DNA of 64,000 bases, taken from Tubiluchus corallicola. Its lineage: Eukaryota; Priapulida; Priapulimorpha; Priapulimorphida; Tubiluchidae. Made by a program: the position numbers and the translations under genes. The notes under the pieces are model-generated. The model had not been told where the DNA came from and made no database searches. It worked only from the letters and a program-made list of their open reading frames with translations. This document shows positions 22,511 through 46,101 of the stretch, in pieces; position 1 is the first letter of the stretch; every line of letters starts with the position of its first letter. The DNA lies in assembly GCA_030141605.1 (NCBI GenBank), contig JAQGDQ010000128.1:310001-374000 (forward strand), written 5' to 3'.

Positions 22511-24302
22511 TCAGTACCAAAATGATTTGTGCTTTTGTTGATATTGTTTAATCATGTCGTATAACAGCTCGAACGCTTCAGTCACGCCCTCTCCATTCAA
22601 AGCTGAAGTACGTCTGATGTTCCATGGGTGGCCTGTCAATGATTCCAGCTCCATTTTTCTTATGATTTCGCGAACAGGCATCAGATCTAAAAGAATAACG
22701 AACTTGTTAGGTCTTTTATGAAAAAATGGTGTCGTGAGATATAAAGTTTTCTGACTGAGTAAAGTCGAATACGATTAGCTAATATGCAAAATCTGAGCTA
22801 GAACAATTTATTGTGGTTCAATTTTGTGGTTACAGTGGACATCATTTGCCCTTAGTTAGTTTTTAAAAATTTAAATTTTAGTAAATGTTCGCCAATTCAT
22901 TCTGCTCAGCAATTAAGATACGCAGTTTTTACCACACCTAGTCTGTCTCTCGCATATCAAGAGACATTGAACTGCATGCGGATGTCTCACTTTATACCAT
23001 TTCTCTCCTCTTTTTCATTTAAAATCGGTTTTTACATTTATATTACAAAATTTGATGAATAAAATGTCAGCCCGCCGTACTCGGCAAATCTTGCTTATTA
23101 GCCAGGATAAGTACTGGAATATTGCGAGGCATCTCGGGTGCCGCTAGCATTTGATGAAGTTCTTCTTTTGCTTCTCCTATTCTCCACTCATCTGAACTGT
23201 CTATCACGTAAACAATACCTATAAAAAACACGGTGCAGTGCAGCTAACATTCAACACATGACAACATTCAACAACAACTACACCAATAACAACAGCGACA
23301 ACAGTGTCGACAAAAACCATAACGACGCATCAACCGTACTGCAAATAGCGAAGGTGGTGACGCTGACACAGTATACTAATTAGGCTAGACTCTAATCTGA
23401 CTAGATTAATTACTGTACTGTGATGGTGGTAATGACACTATTGATAATGAACACTGAGTAACAGCAGAAGAAACAATAAGAACAGAAACAAAAGCAAAAG
23501 TAGCAGCAGAGGCTATAGCAACAGCAACAAGCGCTGGTATGGCGGGCATTACTTCATTTCTTAAATGTTAAATAGGCTCAACGTGAAATTGTTCTTTGCT
23601 CAAACTGTTTTGCGACAGTCCACTGGTACATTAGCTTTATGGTAAACTGTAGCAATAATCAATTCCACAATAAAGCACAAAACACTCAAATAAAGCTAGC
23701 AAATATTTTTGATAAACCTTCGAAGAAGTGGTAGACGTGCTTGAAAATTTTCCGTAACATTTCATGACCGCCTCCGTCCCATATTGTGATCGACGTACCA
23801 AACTTGGGTGAAACTGTCTCCACGTTAAATCCAATAGTTGGTATGGTTCGCACTAAATCATCACATTTTATTCGATACAAAAGTGTGGTCTTACCTATAT
23901 TAAAAGAATGAGTTTTAACAGGGAAGTACACTAGTGAGTAGCGAAAAAAGGTGGTATAGAATATTATGGTACAAGTAGTAATGGTAAGGAAAATATGACA
24001 CAGGAAAAAAGGAGCAAATGAAAAAAAACAGAAAAAGGCGCTCGTGTTATTTTGATAAAAAATTTTGGTTAACAACATAGGCTGCGCTATATTTACCATG
24101 CCATTGTTACGTACGCCATGTCTGCCTATGAAATATAATACCAGAATAAACCTATTTAACACGCCAAAAAAAGAAGAATAGGAATTGAAGAGATGGTGAC
24201 GTACCACTTATATACATAATACGTACTGCCATTATTTCAAAGGAACGACTTGCAAGTGTCAATGCAGAATCCTTCATGGAAAAGTTTAAGCTTTGTACAA
24301 AA

Positions 24303-24365
<63 letters not shown>

Positions 24366-25097
24366 ACTGTTTATTTCGAAATTGCAGCACAATTTTCAAT
24401 TTGTTAGTAGTACAGAAAACTAAGAATATTTACACATTATAATAATTTAAACAAAAAAGGGACAATAGATAATATAGTAGTTAGTCAAGGGGAGTACAGT
24501 AAAAATAATACATTACTTAAATTAATTTTGACGTATCCAATTTAGTATCCGGTTAAGTTCATTTCTGTTTCAAAAATTCAAACTGTTTACGCTCGATTAC
24601 ACTTACAATATCTTACACATAATACATGATTATTCTGCTCATTGGTTACATGGTAAGCGCGCTTAGAGACAATCTGTCTTACATGCGTAATTGCACTTTA
24701 ACAGTATACACATTTCCATTGTTGTTCTATTTGTATCTCAATAGATGTGAGTTGTAACCAAAAGTAGAGTATACAGAATTAATTGATTTTGAGCGTATTG
24801 TAATAGTGTGTTTATAGATATGGAAACTCAGCGTCACATCAGTGTTAGTAACTGCAAGACCAGCAACTGGCGAATATTAGAAAGGAGTGATTACAAATTT
24901 TGGGCCTAACAATTTTAAATCGATTATTAATAATAATATTTAAAAAGTATTTCTTATAGATAACGTGTTTGATTAACGATATTCCTCAATATTAAAATTT
25001 ACAATAATATCATACCCACAGAATCCAAGCCGATCATAATAATACATGCTTTAACACCAAACCAGCGAGAATAGAATTCAGAAATGGTAGCACCCAT
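22511..25097 (-). CDS. Divergent Arf-type small GTPase (copy A), 4 exons, 190 aa, altered catalytic site
   Basis: Exons on the minus strand are 25097-25016, 23894-23718, 23218-23081 and 22686-22511, joining in phases 1, 1 and 1. The protein starts MGATISEF, so Gly2 is available for myristoylation as in Arf proteins. Motifs: P-loop GLDSVGKTT (23-31, normally GLDAAGKTT), switch [12 protein letters not shown] (45-55), switch II WDGGGHE (66-72), NKQD (127-130) and TSA (159-161). Arf proteins normally have WDVGGQ; here Val is Gly and the catalytic Gln is His71 (codon at 23764-23766). In Arf1, changing Gln71 blocks GTP hydrolysis, so this copy may stay GTP-bound or need another mechanism. It is a tandem paralogue of the gene at 26906-28961, with identical lengths for exons 2 and 3 (177 and 138 nt). 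The frame is intact, so it is not an obvious pseudogene. Confidence 0.85.
24304..24380 (-). repeat. (TTC)n(TTA)n microsatellite with retroposon-like 3' end, in Arf copy A intron 1
   Basis: TTC units (24306-24336) pass into TTA units (to about 24363), followed by CACTGTTTATTTCGAAATTG. On the minus strand this reads as a unique sequence with AATAAACAGTG and a (TAA)n(GAA)n tail, typical of a LINE or SINE 3' end. No coding part remains. Confidence 0.6.
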
Positions 25098-25618
25098 CCA
25101 CCATATCACATACTGCTTAAGACCAAACCTTCATTGCTCATGCCCACAGTAGATAGAATGTAGAATGTTTCGCTTCAGTGAGAGCACTATTTGTCATAAC
25201 TGTGTGTGTTTGTATGCCAGAATTTGGCATGTGACTACGGAAAAGTAAGCAGTCGATCATATTTTGTGAAATTATCTACATTGTTACGTAACAGAGATTT
25301 TTGTTTCTGGGAAGTTTAATACTCGTGTTTATAAATAATAGTGTGTATGAAAACAAAATAACATTACCTGTTTGCCTCCTCCTCTTTCCCTCACTCAACC
25401 CCTTTTTCTCTCGCTCTCCCTCTCTGTTGCTCTCTCTGTCTCCATCTTTCTATAGTTTTTTTTATCTCACTTTCATTCTTTCCTCTCCCTTTCTCCCACC
25501 TCTACCGCTTCTTTCCTATCTACTTCTCCTCTGTCTCTCGGCTCTCTCTTTTGCCCCTGTCTCCCCATTTATCTTTCTCTCTCACTACGTTCACTCTCTC
25601 TCTCTCTCTCTCTCTCTC

Positions 25619-25704
<86 letters not shown>

Positions 25705-26905
25705 TGTGTGTGTGCTTGTGCGTGTGCCTGGCTACCTGCCTGCCTACCTTCCTAGCTACCTACCTACCTATCTAACTATCTGCATGTCGACCTACCTAGA
25801 CCCAATCGTCCACCCACCGACATTTCTTTCTTACTTGAAAGAGATCAGTGTTTATTACCCTGACAGTAGTCCTCAGTGCCATGCTACAGCAACTGCCAAA
25901 AGTGTATCTCCAATTATTCCACTACGATTTTAAAATAACGTAACAATAAACGATCAATAAGAGACGTGACTACAGGCGATATCGTTTGTACAGCAATTTA
26001 TTATTTTACCAAATCTCGTCATCGTTTTAACTGCAAAAACGTTCGATAACCAAGGTGTTTTACAAAATTACTTTTACAACATAGAGATAATAATGCACTA
26101 ATTATAAGCACAGTTACGAGCTCGTATCAATTGCATCTAGCATTGAAACTGAAATAATCATTATTCCGTCGGACAACTTTCCGTCTACACTACATTCAGG
26201 AATGTAATTTTTCAATAGATGCCATAATGCTATAATTAATACTGCATCCAAATTTTTAAAAATGCACCCATTTCGTCTACACTTACGGTAATGTGAGAAC
26301 ATTAACCGTATAAAATGTCCACTTCTTAAAAATGACATCAGACCTTATGTTATGAAGGTTACTATGGTGCAAATAGACATTTATTTTACATAGGCATATT
26401 TTACACAAATCTGACATACAATCTTCAGTCCTTATATTACAATACAAAGAGAAACACGAATAAAACTTTTAAAATACAGGAAGAGTAGAGAGTTGTCCTT
26501 CAGTTTGATGTATCTGTTATGCACGCAAAAATTACAAAAACCGCCTATTGATAGAGTTGCTTTACAGCGTACAAAAGATTAATTGCTAAAAATTGCAACA
26601 GCTTTTTCTTGACAAAAGTTTTATTATGTTCAAAAAATCTGTAGGCGTTGTCATGCCGAGCAACGTTACTGAGTAACTTTTTTTCTATATTACACATAAG
26701 GCAAAATTATGTAACACCTAGCATTTTATCTCAAGTTAATGTTACATAACTTTAGAACAAAGAAGCGGCGATGATGATACACTTAATAGTCAATGTACGG
26801 CACACAATATACTGATTCGCAAGCTCCGCCGAATCGCCGATGATATTCGTGCCCAAAGAAATTATTCATAAATGAAGGGAACTTCAAAGTTTTCTCAATG
26901 TGCTA
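25098..26905. other. Intergenic between tandem Arf genes
   Basis: Contains the 5' flank of Arf copy A and the 3' UTR of copy B. A long pyrimidine-rich tract with CT and TG repeats lies at 25375-25800. On the minus strand AATAAA occurs at 26385-26380, about 520 bases past the copy B stop, and is a plausible poly(A) signal. No further gene is seen. Confidence 0.5.
25375..25800. repeat. Polypyrimidine tract with (CT)n, (TG)n and CTAC/CTAT repeats
   Basis: CTC-rich sequence (25375-25590), then pure CT (about 25593-25619), then about 80 bases of TG (25621-25701), then degenerate TGTGCTTG and CTACCTAC units. It lies 280-700 bases upstream of the Arf copy A start. Open frames across it encode only low-complexity Ser/Leu and Cys/Val repeats and are not genes. 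Confidence 0.9.
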
Positions 26906-28961
<2,056 letters not shown>

Positions 28962-29572
28962 TGGTAAAAACTTCAGATATTTTATATGCCTTTCAATCTA
29001 AATTACAATCGCAATGCGTGATTTTCGCAGACTTCACCAGTTGAATTACATAAAAAATAATCAAAGATTTTTTAAATAATGCATTCTAACTTTCAAACAC
29101 TTTCAAGTGATTTCGCAGAATGAAGCGATTTTGCTCTGCAACCGATTTTTGAAAGCATATTTAGCGGTGACTTAGAACTGTACACGTGTACTGGGATTGC
29201 AGGTGTATGTGTATGGTCATCGATAATGATGCTCTCACTCTCAGTCTCATAAATTATACACATAGTTGTATAAAATAAATAAAAACAAAATCTGTTGTTG
29301 TGATAGACCAACATAGCTGCATTTTGTGAGAAGGCAACAGTGGATAACAGCGGGAGAAACGATTTTACCAAGCGTACGAAATGAGAATAATGTGTCATTC
29401 ACAAATCGTGTACTATGGATGATGTCATATGTAAACGCTAAGCCACGCCTCCATATCCCAGATACCATTGCGTATTTTCGTCGCCATTTATTTTGATTAC
29501 TGCTGAAGAAATTTTGTAATTTCTGACTTTGTTAATAAATTGTTGTTGGCCAAGTCTTTGCACGTGCAAATT
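28962..29572. promoter_or_regulatory. Divergent intergenic region between Arf copy B and Rab4
   Basis: The two start codons point away from each other across 611 bases, so this span must hold both promoters or one bidirectional promoter. No clear TATA box at a sensible distance is seen for either gene. The minus-strand frames at 29093-29468 have no recognisable features. Confidence 0.55.
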
Positions 29573-38679
<9,107 letters not shown>

Positions 38680-41600
38680 GGTGCTGTCATGGCTATTTCT
38701 TTTGTTGATTTTAAAAATGTGTCAATGTTGTTGTCACACATTTAAATGCTGTACATGTACCAGAAGGAGATTGATACTTTCAGTTTCGAGTCTATTCTTT
38801 GCTAGTTACCACTATATAATGACTTGGACTGTTAGGGAAGGGCAAACGGTTGGCAACTTAACAACATGCATTTTTGATGATACTGTTTCTTCGTTACCTT
38901 TCTGCTGCTACATAAATGTGAAATCAAAATTAGCTGTGCTGCTTTTTTATTGCAATAATAAAGACATTCCATTGGACGTCAAAAATTTTAGTTAGCCTGC
39001 AATGTTAGTTGTATTACTAATCTTACATATTACATATTAGTTGTTTACTAATATGTTACAGCATATTCTTTCTGAAATTTTTTATTACAAATTATAAGTT
39101 AGATATATTTGTACAATGTCAGAACAGCATTCATAACTGACTAGTTCACTGAATAATTATAGCACACATATGACAAGTTAATTCGGAACACTTTTTACAG
39201 AAATTAAAGACTGTGATTTAAATTACCTGGATTCACTTAGCAATTTTTTTTTCTTATTACATATTAACTAAACTTTTTTTACAAAGTTAAAAACAGTCCA
39301 CTCTTAAGAACATAAGGTACTAAAATACACATAAATTAAACACAGCTATGAAAAGTGGGTGATTTTTATAGTTACTCACCAATTTCTAGTTGCCACCTGT
39401 GTTTGAATGCTATAAAAATGTCCTAATGACTTTGAAATATGTCTATTTTGTTCATTTAAAGTGAGCCCGTAGAATGTTAGATACAAAAACACAAATTGTG
39501 TTCAAAACTTTGACAGTGACTTGGCTTAGCGCAACTATTATAGTTACTGTATCTGTGGAGCTTTTATCTGCACGTACTTTTCATCGCATTTTTTCATAGT
39601 TTAATATGCTTTATCTAACTCGAAATAAATGCTGTCACTTGTGAAAAGATACTGGTTCATTTTGCCCGATTTGTATATTGGTAACGAAAGTAAGAGACTG
39701 CATTTTTTGTAATGTGCTGATTAGTAGCCAACAGCTGTTTTCTATCTAAAAGCAATAGTGCCTATTGTTTGTTTCATGTTTGTGGGAGTCTAGCAATTTC
39801 TTTCTTAGATACACATACCATTCAAGTTCATGGTTAACACTAGCCTGCGACCACTATTGCCCAATATAGACAACCAGAAGGTACATTTAGGATGTTTGAT
39901 CCAATGAACTATTATCAAGTTAAGAGACTTAGTTCATTTAACCTTACTGAAAAACTGACACAAATAAACTGTAAACTGGTAACAATTGCAAAACTTGGGC
40001 CTTTTCTAACTTATCGTTTTTTCAGTTTGATTGATTCTTTTGTAGGTGTTCTACAGTTAAAAGCCTTTACAGGTGAAGTGTAGAATTTTTTTTAAAATTC
40101 TCACTACCCACTCTTAATTTTTTGACCAATATTGATCAAACTCCAGTAATGCCTGATGGACTGGTATATTACAAATGTTTGCATGAATGCCAGAAATTCC
40201 ATGCGCATTTCTAATATGAAGAGACTGCACTGAAAAATATTGTTTCGATAAAATATGTGAACAACTCATACATTGTCCTAAATTCACTGATATCAGCTTG
40301 CAAATTTTAATGTATTCTGCACTCGGTTTTTTACTTCTGTATTTATGCCAAAGATAACCGTTTATTTTTTCTGAAATGTTCATACAGTGTCTAGTTTTAT
40401 TTGCTGAGGTTATGCAACTATCAACTACTTTATTTGTATACATTGCAGAAAATTTCACACTAAAAAGCTACTAAAATGAATGTTCTCGTGACTAGTTACA
40501 GTTACTACACTCATCAAAACAATGAATGTAAGTGAAACAAAAAATGTAATATTTGTCTGTCTTGTATAATTCGTATTTATAATCTTCTAATATCTAGACT
40601 GACGAACACATTTATTTATTATTATTGTTACTTTTATTAATATTAGTATTAGTTAGGTACATTAAATTTGGTGAATATGAATATAAAACAATTTAAACGC
40701 TTCACAAATTGTAAATAAAACACTCTTTAAACTTGCACCTAGTACAAAATATTAATGCATGACCCATATTAAACTCAATTACTTGTATTTTGTATATTTG
40801 TTGTTGGACGAATAAATGTATTTAAAAGTGCAAGAAAATTTGCTAAATATCTGTACTTGTACATTGTTTTAGGTAAAAGAGTTAAAAACAGACTTCACCA
40901 TTAGAATCGCCAAAGAGTGCTTTTCATTAACACTTGTACATTTATATTCTAAATCACTAACATTAAACTGAAATGCATGTCGCTTTGAGTTGGTGTTATT
41001 TACTGATATACTTGCAGAAATTTGACCGAGTGTCTTGGTTGGAAGATTTGTCCCAGGGCAGTGCGGTGGTAGTTACCACTCTGCTAGAGCCCACCAGATA
41101 GGGTATTCGAGTTATATACATTCCAGATTTAACACGCCTCTTATTTACATATCTTAAGCTGACAGCATTCAGATAGCTGTATTATAATTGTTAGTCATAA
41201 TTTTTGATGTTGCACAACTTATAATTCATCAAATTTTCTATTGTTATGGACTGTAGTAATGTGGCTTAAAGCAAAGGCCAAGCCCTCTGGGAAGTGTAGC
41301 AATATGGCTTAAAAGAAAGGCCTAGCCTTCTAGGCGGTTGGGCTTATTTTGGGGTTTGTGGAAAATGTTAGAATTTAATAATAAAAGCATGATAAGCAAC
41401 TCGTGTAATTAGTAAAATCACTTTAACGAAAGGATTATTTCACGCTTGAGTTTTCCCATTTTGAATGCTTATTCATACACCAATGACGTTCATCAGCTGA
41501 AGAAAAGTAGCTCGCTGTCAGTTTCCATCAAAAATATAACTTTTTATAAAATATCAGATAGCTAATTTTGCGAGTTTTTGCATGAGCAGTAAAAAACCTG

Positions 41601-42989
41601 CTAGTTTGAATTGATTTAAGCAGCACATGCTAAAGAATGCCACGATGTACTTATAAAGTCACGAAAAGTCCACCAGTGTGTCGTGATTTTCAAATGAATG
41701 GCGGCCACCATCATACCAGACAATTTCTATGCAGTATTAGTATAAATTAATATCATGCTTTATAGACAGTTTTGCAAATTTCTTTGCTATATCTTTCCCA
41801 GTTTGTGACAATAGTAAATTAAACCCAACATGCGGTATCTTTTCCTTCCCTTAATAAAGACAAAACGAGTCTCACTTCTATACTGTATTAAAATGTCATA
41901 ATATATCACTAATATTGTATATATTGAAAAAGAAAAGTGATGTATACCATACAACAAGTGCTTATCAGACTTTTGCATAATGCCCATGTATTGTATTGCA
42001 AGCACTGGCTATCCTGTTTGGTGCATTTTCTGTAATTTTATTAGTAACATACCTATATTATTCTAACATACCATTATAATGTGAAGCACACGTATGTGAA
42101 TTTGAGAAATCTAGCATGTGAAACAATGTTTCAAGTTGTCTGTCTTGTCATCTCGTTAGCCTGCACTTTAGGGTTATCATTTATGATTGTAATACCGTTC
42201 TTGTTTGTTTCATGAAAGACTCAAAATTATTAGCTGTTATATCATCTCATCTTGGATTTACTTCTTTATGAACATGCGTGATGAACTTGTATTATAATAT
42301 TTGTGTGTTTACACAATGACATAGTTGGCAATTTGCAAAAAATTGCGTTTCCAATTTGCCATGAAATGGAAATAAAAGGGAGTATTCGTATTTGGGAGCT
42401 AGAACAGCAATTTGTAATCTCTTATTAGCATAATATAAAATTAGCAAAAACAAACTATTGTTATGGAACTGATTATGTAACAAAATTAGTAGACGAGCAT
42501 GTTGCAATTTTGTTTATTATAATAATTTATAGTGCTTACTTACACATCAAAACTTGCATACGTGTTATAATGTAAATACATATATATATATATAATGAGT
42601 AAAAATAAAGTATTGTTATGTACAGGCAATATTAAGCATGAGTTTATGTATTTGTATTAAGCATGAGTATTTGTATATATGTTTTAATGTTAGTTTCAAT
42701 CTTGACTTCATTGAATAAAAGGCAAAGTAACAAAACTCCAAAATATAATTTGGTTGACCAGTATGGGCATTGGATTTTTGAAATGTTCAACATTGTAATG
42801 AAACCAAGAATCTACAGATTCAATCAAATATTAAACCAGTCGACTATCTTTCATAGTTAAAATAGTAACTGTTGTGACACATAGTCGTGCTAAAAACACA
42901 CATATTGAATATAATAGTTGAACATTTACTCTCCATGGGCCAAACACTAATAACCGGAAATAAGCATCAGAAGCATTAAACTACACGCA
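38680..42989. other. Intergenic between convergent Rab4 and acyltransferase-like genes
   Basis: Rab4 3' UTR to about 38985. The rest has no supported gene. Contents are a near-tandem pair of about 43-base units at 41255-41340 (AATRTGGCTTAAARCAAAGG core), and a tRNA-like segment at about 41055-41115 (GGGCAGTGCGGTGGTAGTTA start, B-box-like GTATTCGAGTT) that may be a SINE head. On the minus strand, AATAAA at 42518-42513 could serve the acyltransferase-like gene. Confidence 0.45.
38957..38962 (+). terminator. Rab4 poly(A) signal AATAAA
   Basis: Hexamer 278 bases after the Rab4 stop codon, the first canonical signal downstream on that strand. Confidence 0.6.
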
Positions 42990-44246
42990 TTAGCTATATG
43001 CCTGAACATCTGCCATATTTGCTGCTTTGTTGTTCACCAACTGCAACATGTGTCGCAAATACTGTCCTGGTCCAAGAATGTAAGTACGAGGAAATGGCAT
43101 ACCCTCGTCCCGCTTATAAAGCACGTGCAATATTTGTTCCCATAATATGGGCTTCACTATCTGTTTAGTTAAACATTTACGGATAGATGCTGGTTTGGAG
43201 TACACTCTACCATCCACATTCAAAGGTACACTTATCAGGGGAGACTGAATTTCAATTGACTTCAATGCATCAGAAAATGCTGCCTGAGCAGGAGACATTA
43301 GATCTGTGTGATATGCACCACTAACTGGAAGCAGCTTGACTTTTGGTATCTTAAAATGATGCTTATTAATTTTTAAAAATTCAAGAGCTTGTATATTGCC
43401 TGCCACAAGTCTGCAGTTGGGATGTGAATAACCGGCTATTCGACATTTAGGTTTCTCAACCAGGTGCTTTTCACAGTATTTTTCTGCTGCCTTGCACGCA
43501 GATATTAATTCAGTGGCAGCACTAATGTTAACAACAGCCATACCTCCAGCTACAGAACTTGAAGCACTTTGCATAGCATCCGAACGTACCTTTACTACTC
43601 TGACAGCATCTTCAAAGCTAATAGCACCTGCAAATACCAAGGCGGCGAGCTCTCCAACATCATAACCCGCTGCTGCTCGGCAATCCTTCACAGCAGATGG
43701 ACGCTCATCGCGAAGTTTTTCCAGTGCCGCAAGAGACATCACTAAACTGGCCACTTGTGAGTATGTCGTTTGGTCTACTTCCGATTTCGAGCCCTCAAAA
43801 CAATAGTCTTTTAAATCAAAATTCAGAATCTCGCTAGCAGTGGTAAATATCTCTTTCACATTGGGAAAGTTTAGTAGTCCTTTTCCCACACCGATAAAGT
43901 TATCATCTTCACCTGGAAAAAGTATCACAGATGTTTCAGCTGGATTTGTACCAAATTTAGGTGAGCTTTCAGGTTTGCGTAAAGGTTTGCTTCCTTCAAG
44001 ATACACACCTGAAGTATAAGGATCAAGTCCCTCCAGATCTGTATTTTCATCAGCAAATGCTGCGGCTTTGTCTAATAGTTCGGGCACACTTTCATTAAGA
44101 TACTCTCCTACTGAATTTGGAAAATCTCTAGAACGATTTCCAGCACCACGACCTCTTAGTGCAACATTAATTCTAGGTTTGCCTCGAACTTTTCTTGCAG
44201 ATGACGAATGCAGTAAACGACGAAGAAACCACCCTAAACTAGTCAT
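42990..44246 (-). CDS. Malonyl-CoA:ACP transacylase homologue (MCAT-like), intronless, 418 aa, active-site residues replaced
   Basis: A single open frame has full-length similarity to animal mitochondrial MCAT, the enzyme that loads malonyl onto acyl carrier protein for mitochondrial fatty-acid synthesis. The N-terminus is Arg/Ser-rich without acidic residues for 40 positions (FLRRLLHSSSARKVRGKP), as in a mitochondrial presequence. Family blocks seen: RAAAGYDVGELAALVFAGAI (190-209), VKVRSDAMQ (218-226), LLPVSGAYHTDLM (305-317, with active His313), KPILWEQ (365-371) and LGPGQYL (391-397). The family's GxSxG nucleophile motif reads GYDVG, with Asp196 for Ser (codon GAT at 43659-43661). The FPGQGSQ motif near the start reads FPGEDDN (110-116). 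Both changes should abolish acyl transfer. The frame has no stop or frameshift, so this is probably a maintained pseudoenzyme or an intronless retrocopy rather than a decayed gene. Confidence 0.85.
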   Translation of the reverse strand: MTSLGWFLRRLLHSSSARKVRGKPRINVALRGRGAGNRSRDFPNSVGEYLNESVPELLDKAAAFADENTDLEGLDPYTSGVYLEGSKPLRKPESSPKFGTNPAETSVILFPGEDDNFIGVGKGLLNFPNVKEIFTTASEILNFDLKDYCFEGSKSEVDQTTYSQVASLVMSLAALEKLRDERPSAVKDCRAAAGYDVGELAALVFAGAISFEDAVRVVKVRSDAMQSASSSVAGGMAVVNISAATELISACKAAEKYCEKHLVEKPKCRIAGYSHPNCRLVAGNIQALEFLKINKHHFKIPKVKLLPVSGAYHTDLMSPAQAAFSDALKSIEIQSPLISVPLNVDGRVYSKPASIRKCLTKQIVKPILWEQILHVLYKRDEGMPFPRTYILGPGQYLRHMLQLVNNKAANMADVQAYS

Positions 44247-45184
44247 CGTTGCACCCTGTTGTTTGGATCTCCAAATTTTCAGTTAAAAACCTAGTAATAA
44301 ATTAAAAAAGAGATAGATTAATAGAATTCTGTTCCTTTGCCATGGCAGGCAGCAAAAAATTGCCACAACTACAAAAATGTAGAGTTTGGCTATCAGGAAG
44401 ACATAAGTAATAGTAGTAGCAGACAATTTATTTAGACAATATTCAACATAAAATATTGAGCATACACTGTGACAATTTGTCAAGGAGACTGCCATAAAAA
44501 ACCTGTAAGGTTGCAGACGTGACAACCACTGGAGAAACAGAATACGCTACAAGAGTGATAAAAAATTATCATTATGAGATTTACCATGCTAAGTTACATT
44601 AATGTAGTTGGCATACATAGCAATCAGGAGGATTACATGAGTCACTCACTATAAGAGAGATAATGCTCTTTTAATTCTTTAACAACGCAACTTAAGCCAT
44701 AATTCTTATTGCTAAACAACTTAAATTTAATAGTACTGGGGAATTTATTGATCATATCCGGAACAGTGTATGTGAAAGACTGCTATCATATTTGGGTTTT
44801 ACAATAATGCATCTGTAACTGTTGTCTTGTAAGGTAAGAGTTGACATTGAAGTTATAAACCAGCAATTTATTGTAAAATGCTTGCAACTGCCGAATAGGC
44901 GCTTTCAGCATATAATAGACTTGAGTGCAATCATTAACGCAAAAATTATTTGCCAATAGGTAGCAACAATTCGCGGTGCTTTTTTTAGCAACTGGTATTA
45001 TAATAGGACAGCATAACGAGGTTTGACTGTATTATATTTAATTCACAAAAGCATAAATTTATTAGCAAGATTTGTGGATGTATCTACTTCTGTTAATCTG
45101 CGTTGCAATCAATCCCTACATTTCACTAAAAAAAAACAAAATTTATCAATAAGAATGTTCAACAGTTCAATTTCGGAGCACATT
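44247..45184. other. Intergenic, 5' flank of the MCAT-like gene
   Basis: No gene, domain or repeat recognised. The minus-strand frame at 44283-44525 is short, Cys/Phe-rich and unsupported. Confidence 0.45.
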
Positions 45185-45189
45185 GCCAA

Positions 45190-46101
45190 TGTTGGGAGCC
45201 GAGTGGACCACTGGGCCAAGTAGACCACTTGATGCGCTAAAAGTAGTGGCCTACATGGGCAGCCCAAGTAGGACACTAGCGATTTTTGTCGAGAATCGGT
45301 AATTTTATATTCCAGTTTATATTACCATTGTTTATAAGTATTGTTATGACATAATAAAACATAAAACAAAATGTCTTTTAGAAATGGATATTCCTTGGCA
45401 ATTTACAAATGCATTTCTTACAATAATTTCATCATTATGATTAACTCCATTAATATATCATAACATAAACCTAGTATCTAATGCTTTAAAGAGAGAAATT
45501 CTGCACACAGTTATTACAGAAATAATTGCAAATTTAAAAATGAGACAGATGCTGCTAAGCCTTCACAACACAAAAAAGTAATTTTTAACATTTAAGAAAA
45601 GCAAGGATAATTAGTTTTAATATTATCAGTAGTATTGTAACATGTAGGGCACTGTCCTACATGGCTCGCTAGCCCATGTAGGACACATAGATCGCTAGAA
45701 CGTTTACTTATAAGAAAACAATTATTTGCCCAAGAGGTAGTGAAACGGATCACCTGTTTGTGAAGTGAGACAAAATCAAAAATGATATACCTTAAACAAA
45801 TGTTGAATTCGCAAAAAAGTGGGTTTTTTTCACTTCAACAACATTAATATCGAAACCAAATTTAATATTGTCCGTTCTACCAGCTCAGAATAAAATTCTT
45901 TTATTTTATTAGATGTATAATAAATTATTCAACGTGTACTAACGTTTTTAATTATTATTATTATTATTACATAAACAAGCACAACGGACGGTGTCAGTAC
46001 ACTTAACGACTCAATTCACGACCTGTCTCTAGTGTCCTACTTGGGCAGCCCAAGTAGACCATTTGGTCTACTTGGCTCAGTGGTCCACTCGGCTCCCAAC
46101 A
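45190..46101. mobile_element. 912 bp MITE with long terminal inverted repeats and 5 bp target duplication
   Basis: The left terminus TGTTGGGAGCCGAGTGGACC and the reverse complement of the right terminus are identical over 24 bases. They continue in imperfect match for about 85 bases through GCCAAGTAGACCA and GCCCAAGTAGGACACTAG. GCCAA precedes the left end (45185-45189) and follows the right end (46102-46106), a five-base target duplication. An internal hairpin GTCCTACATGG / CCATGTAGGAC lies at 45654-45684. The interior is AT-rich without a transposase frame. I cannot assign the superfamily with confidence. Confidence 0.85.

Noticed and set aside
28980-28986. TATAAAA on the minus strand before Arf copy B
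   Set aside because: It is only about 20 bases from the ATG, so transcription would start inside the coding region.
29093-29398. Candidate separate first exon for Arf copy B
   Set aside because: An in-frame ATG with Gly2 continues directly into the P-loop exon at 28961, so no extra coding exon is needed.
41055-41115. tRNA-like segment in the Rab4/MCAT-like intergenic region
   Set aside because: The B-box match is weak and no full tRNA fold is evident, so it is noted only as a possible SINE head.
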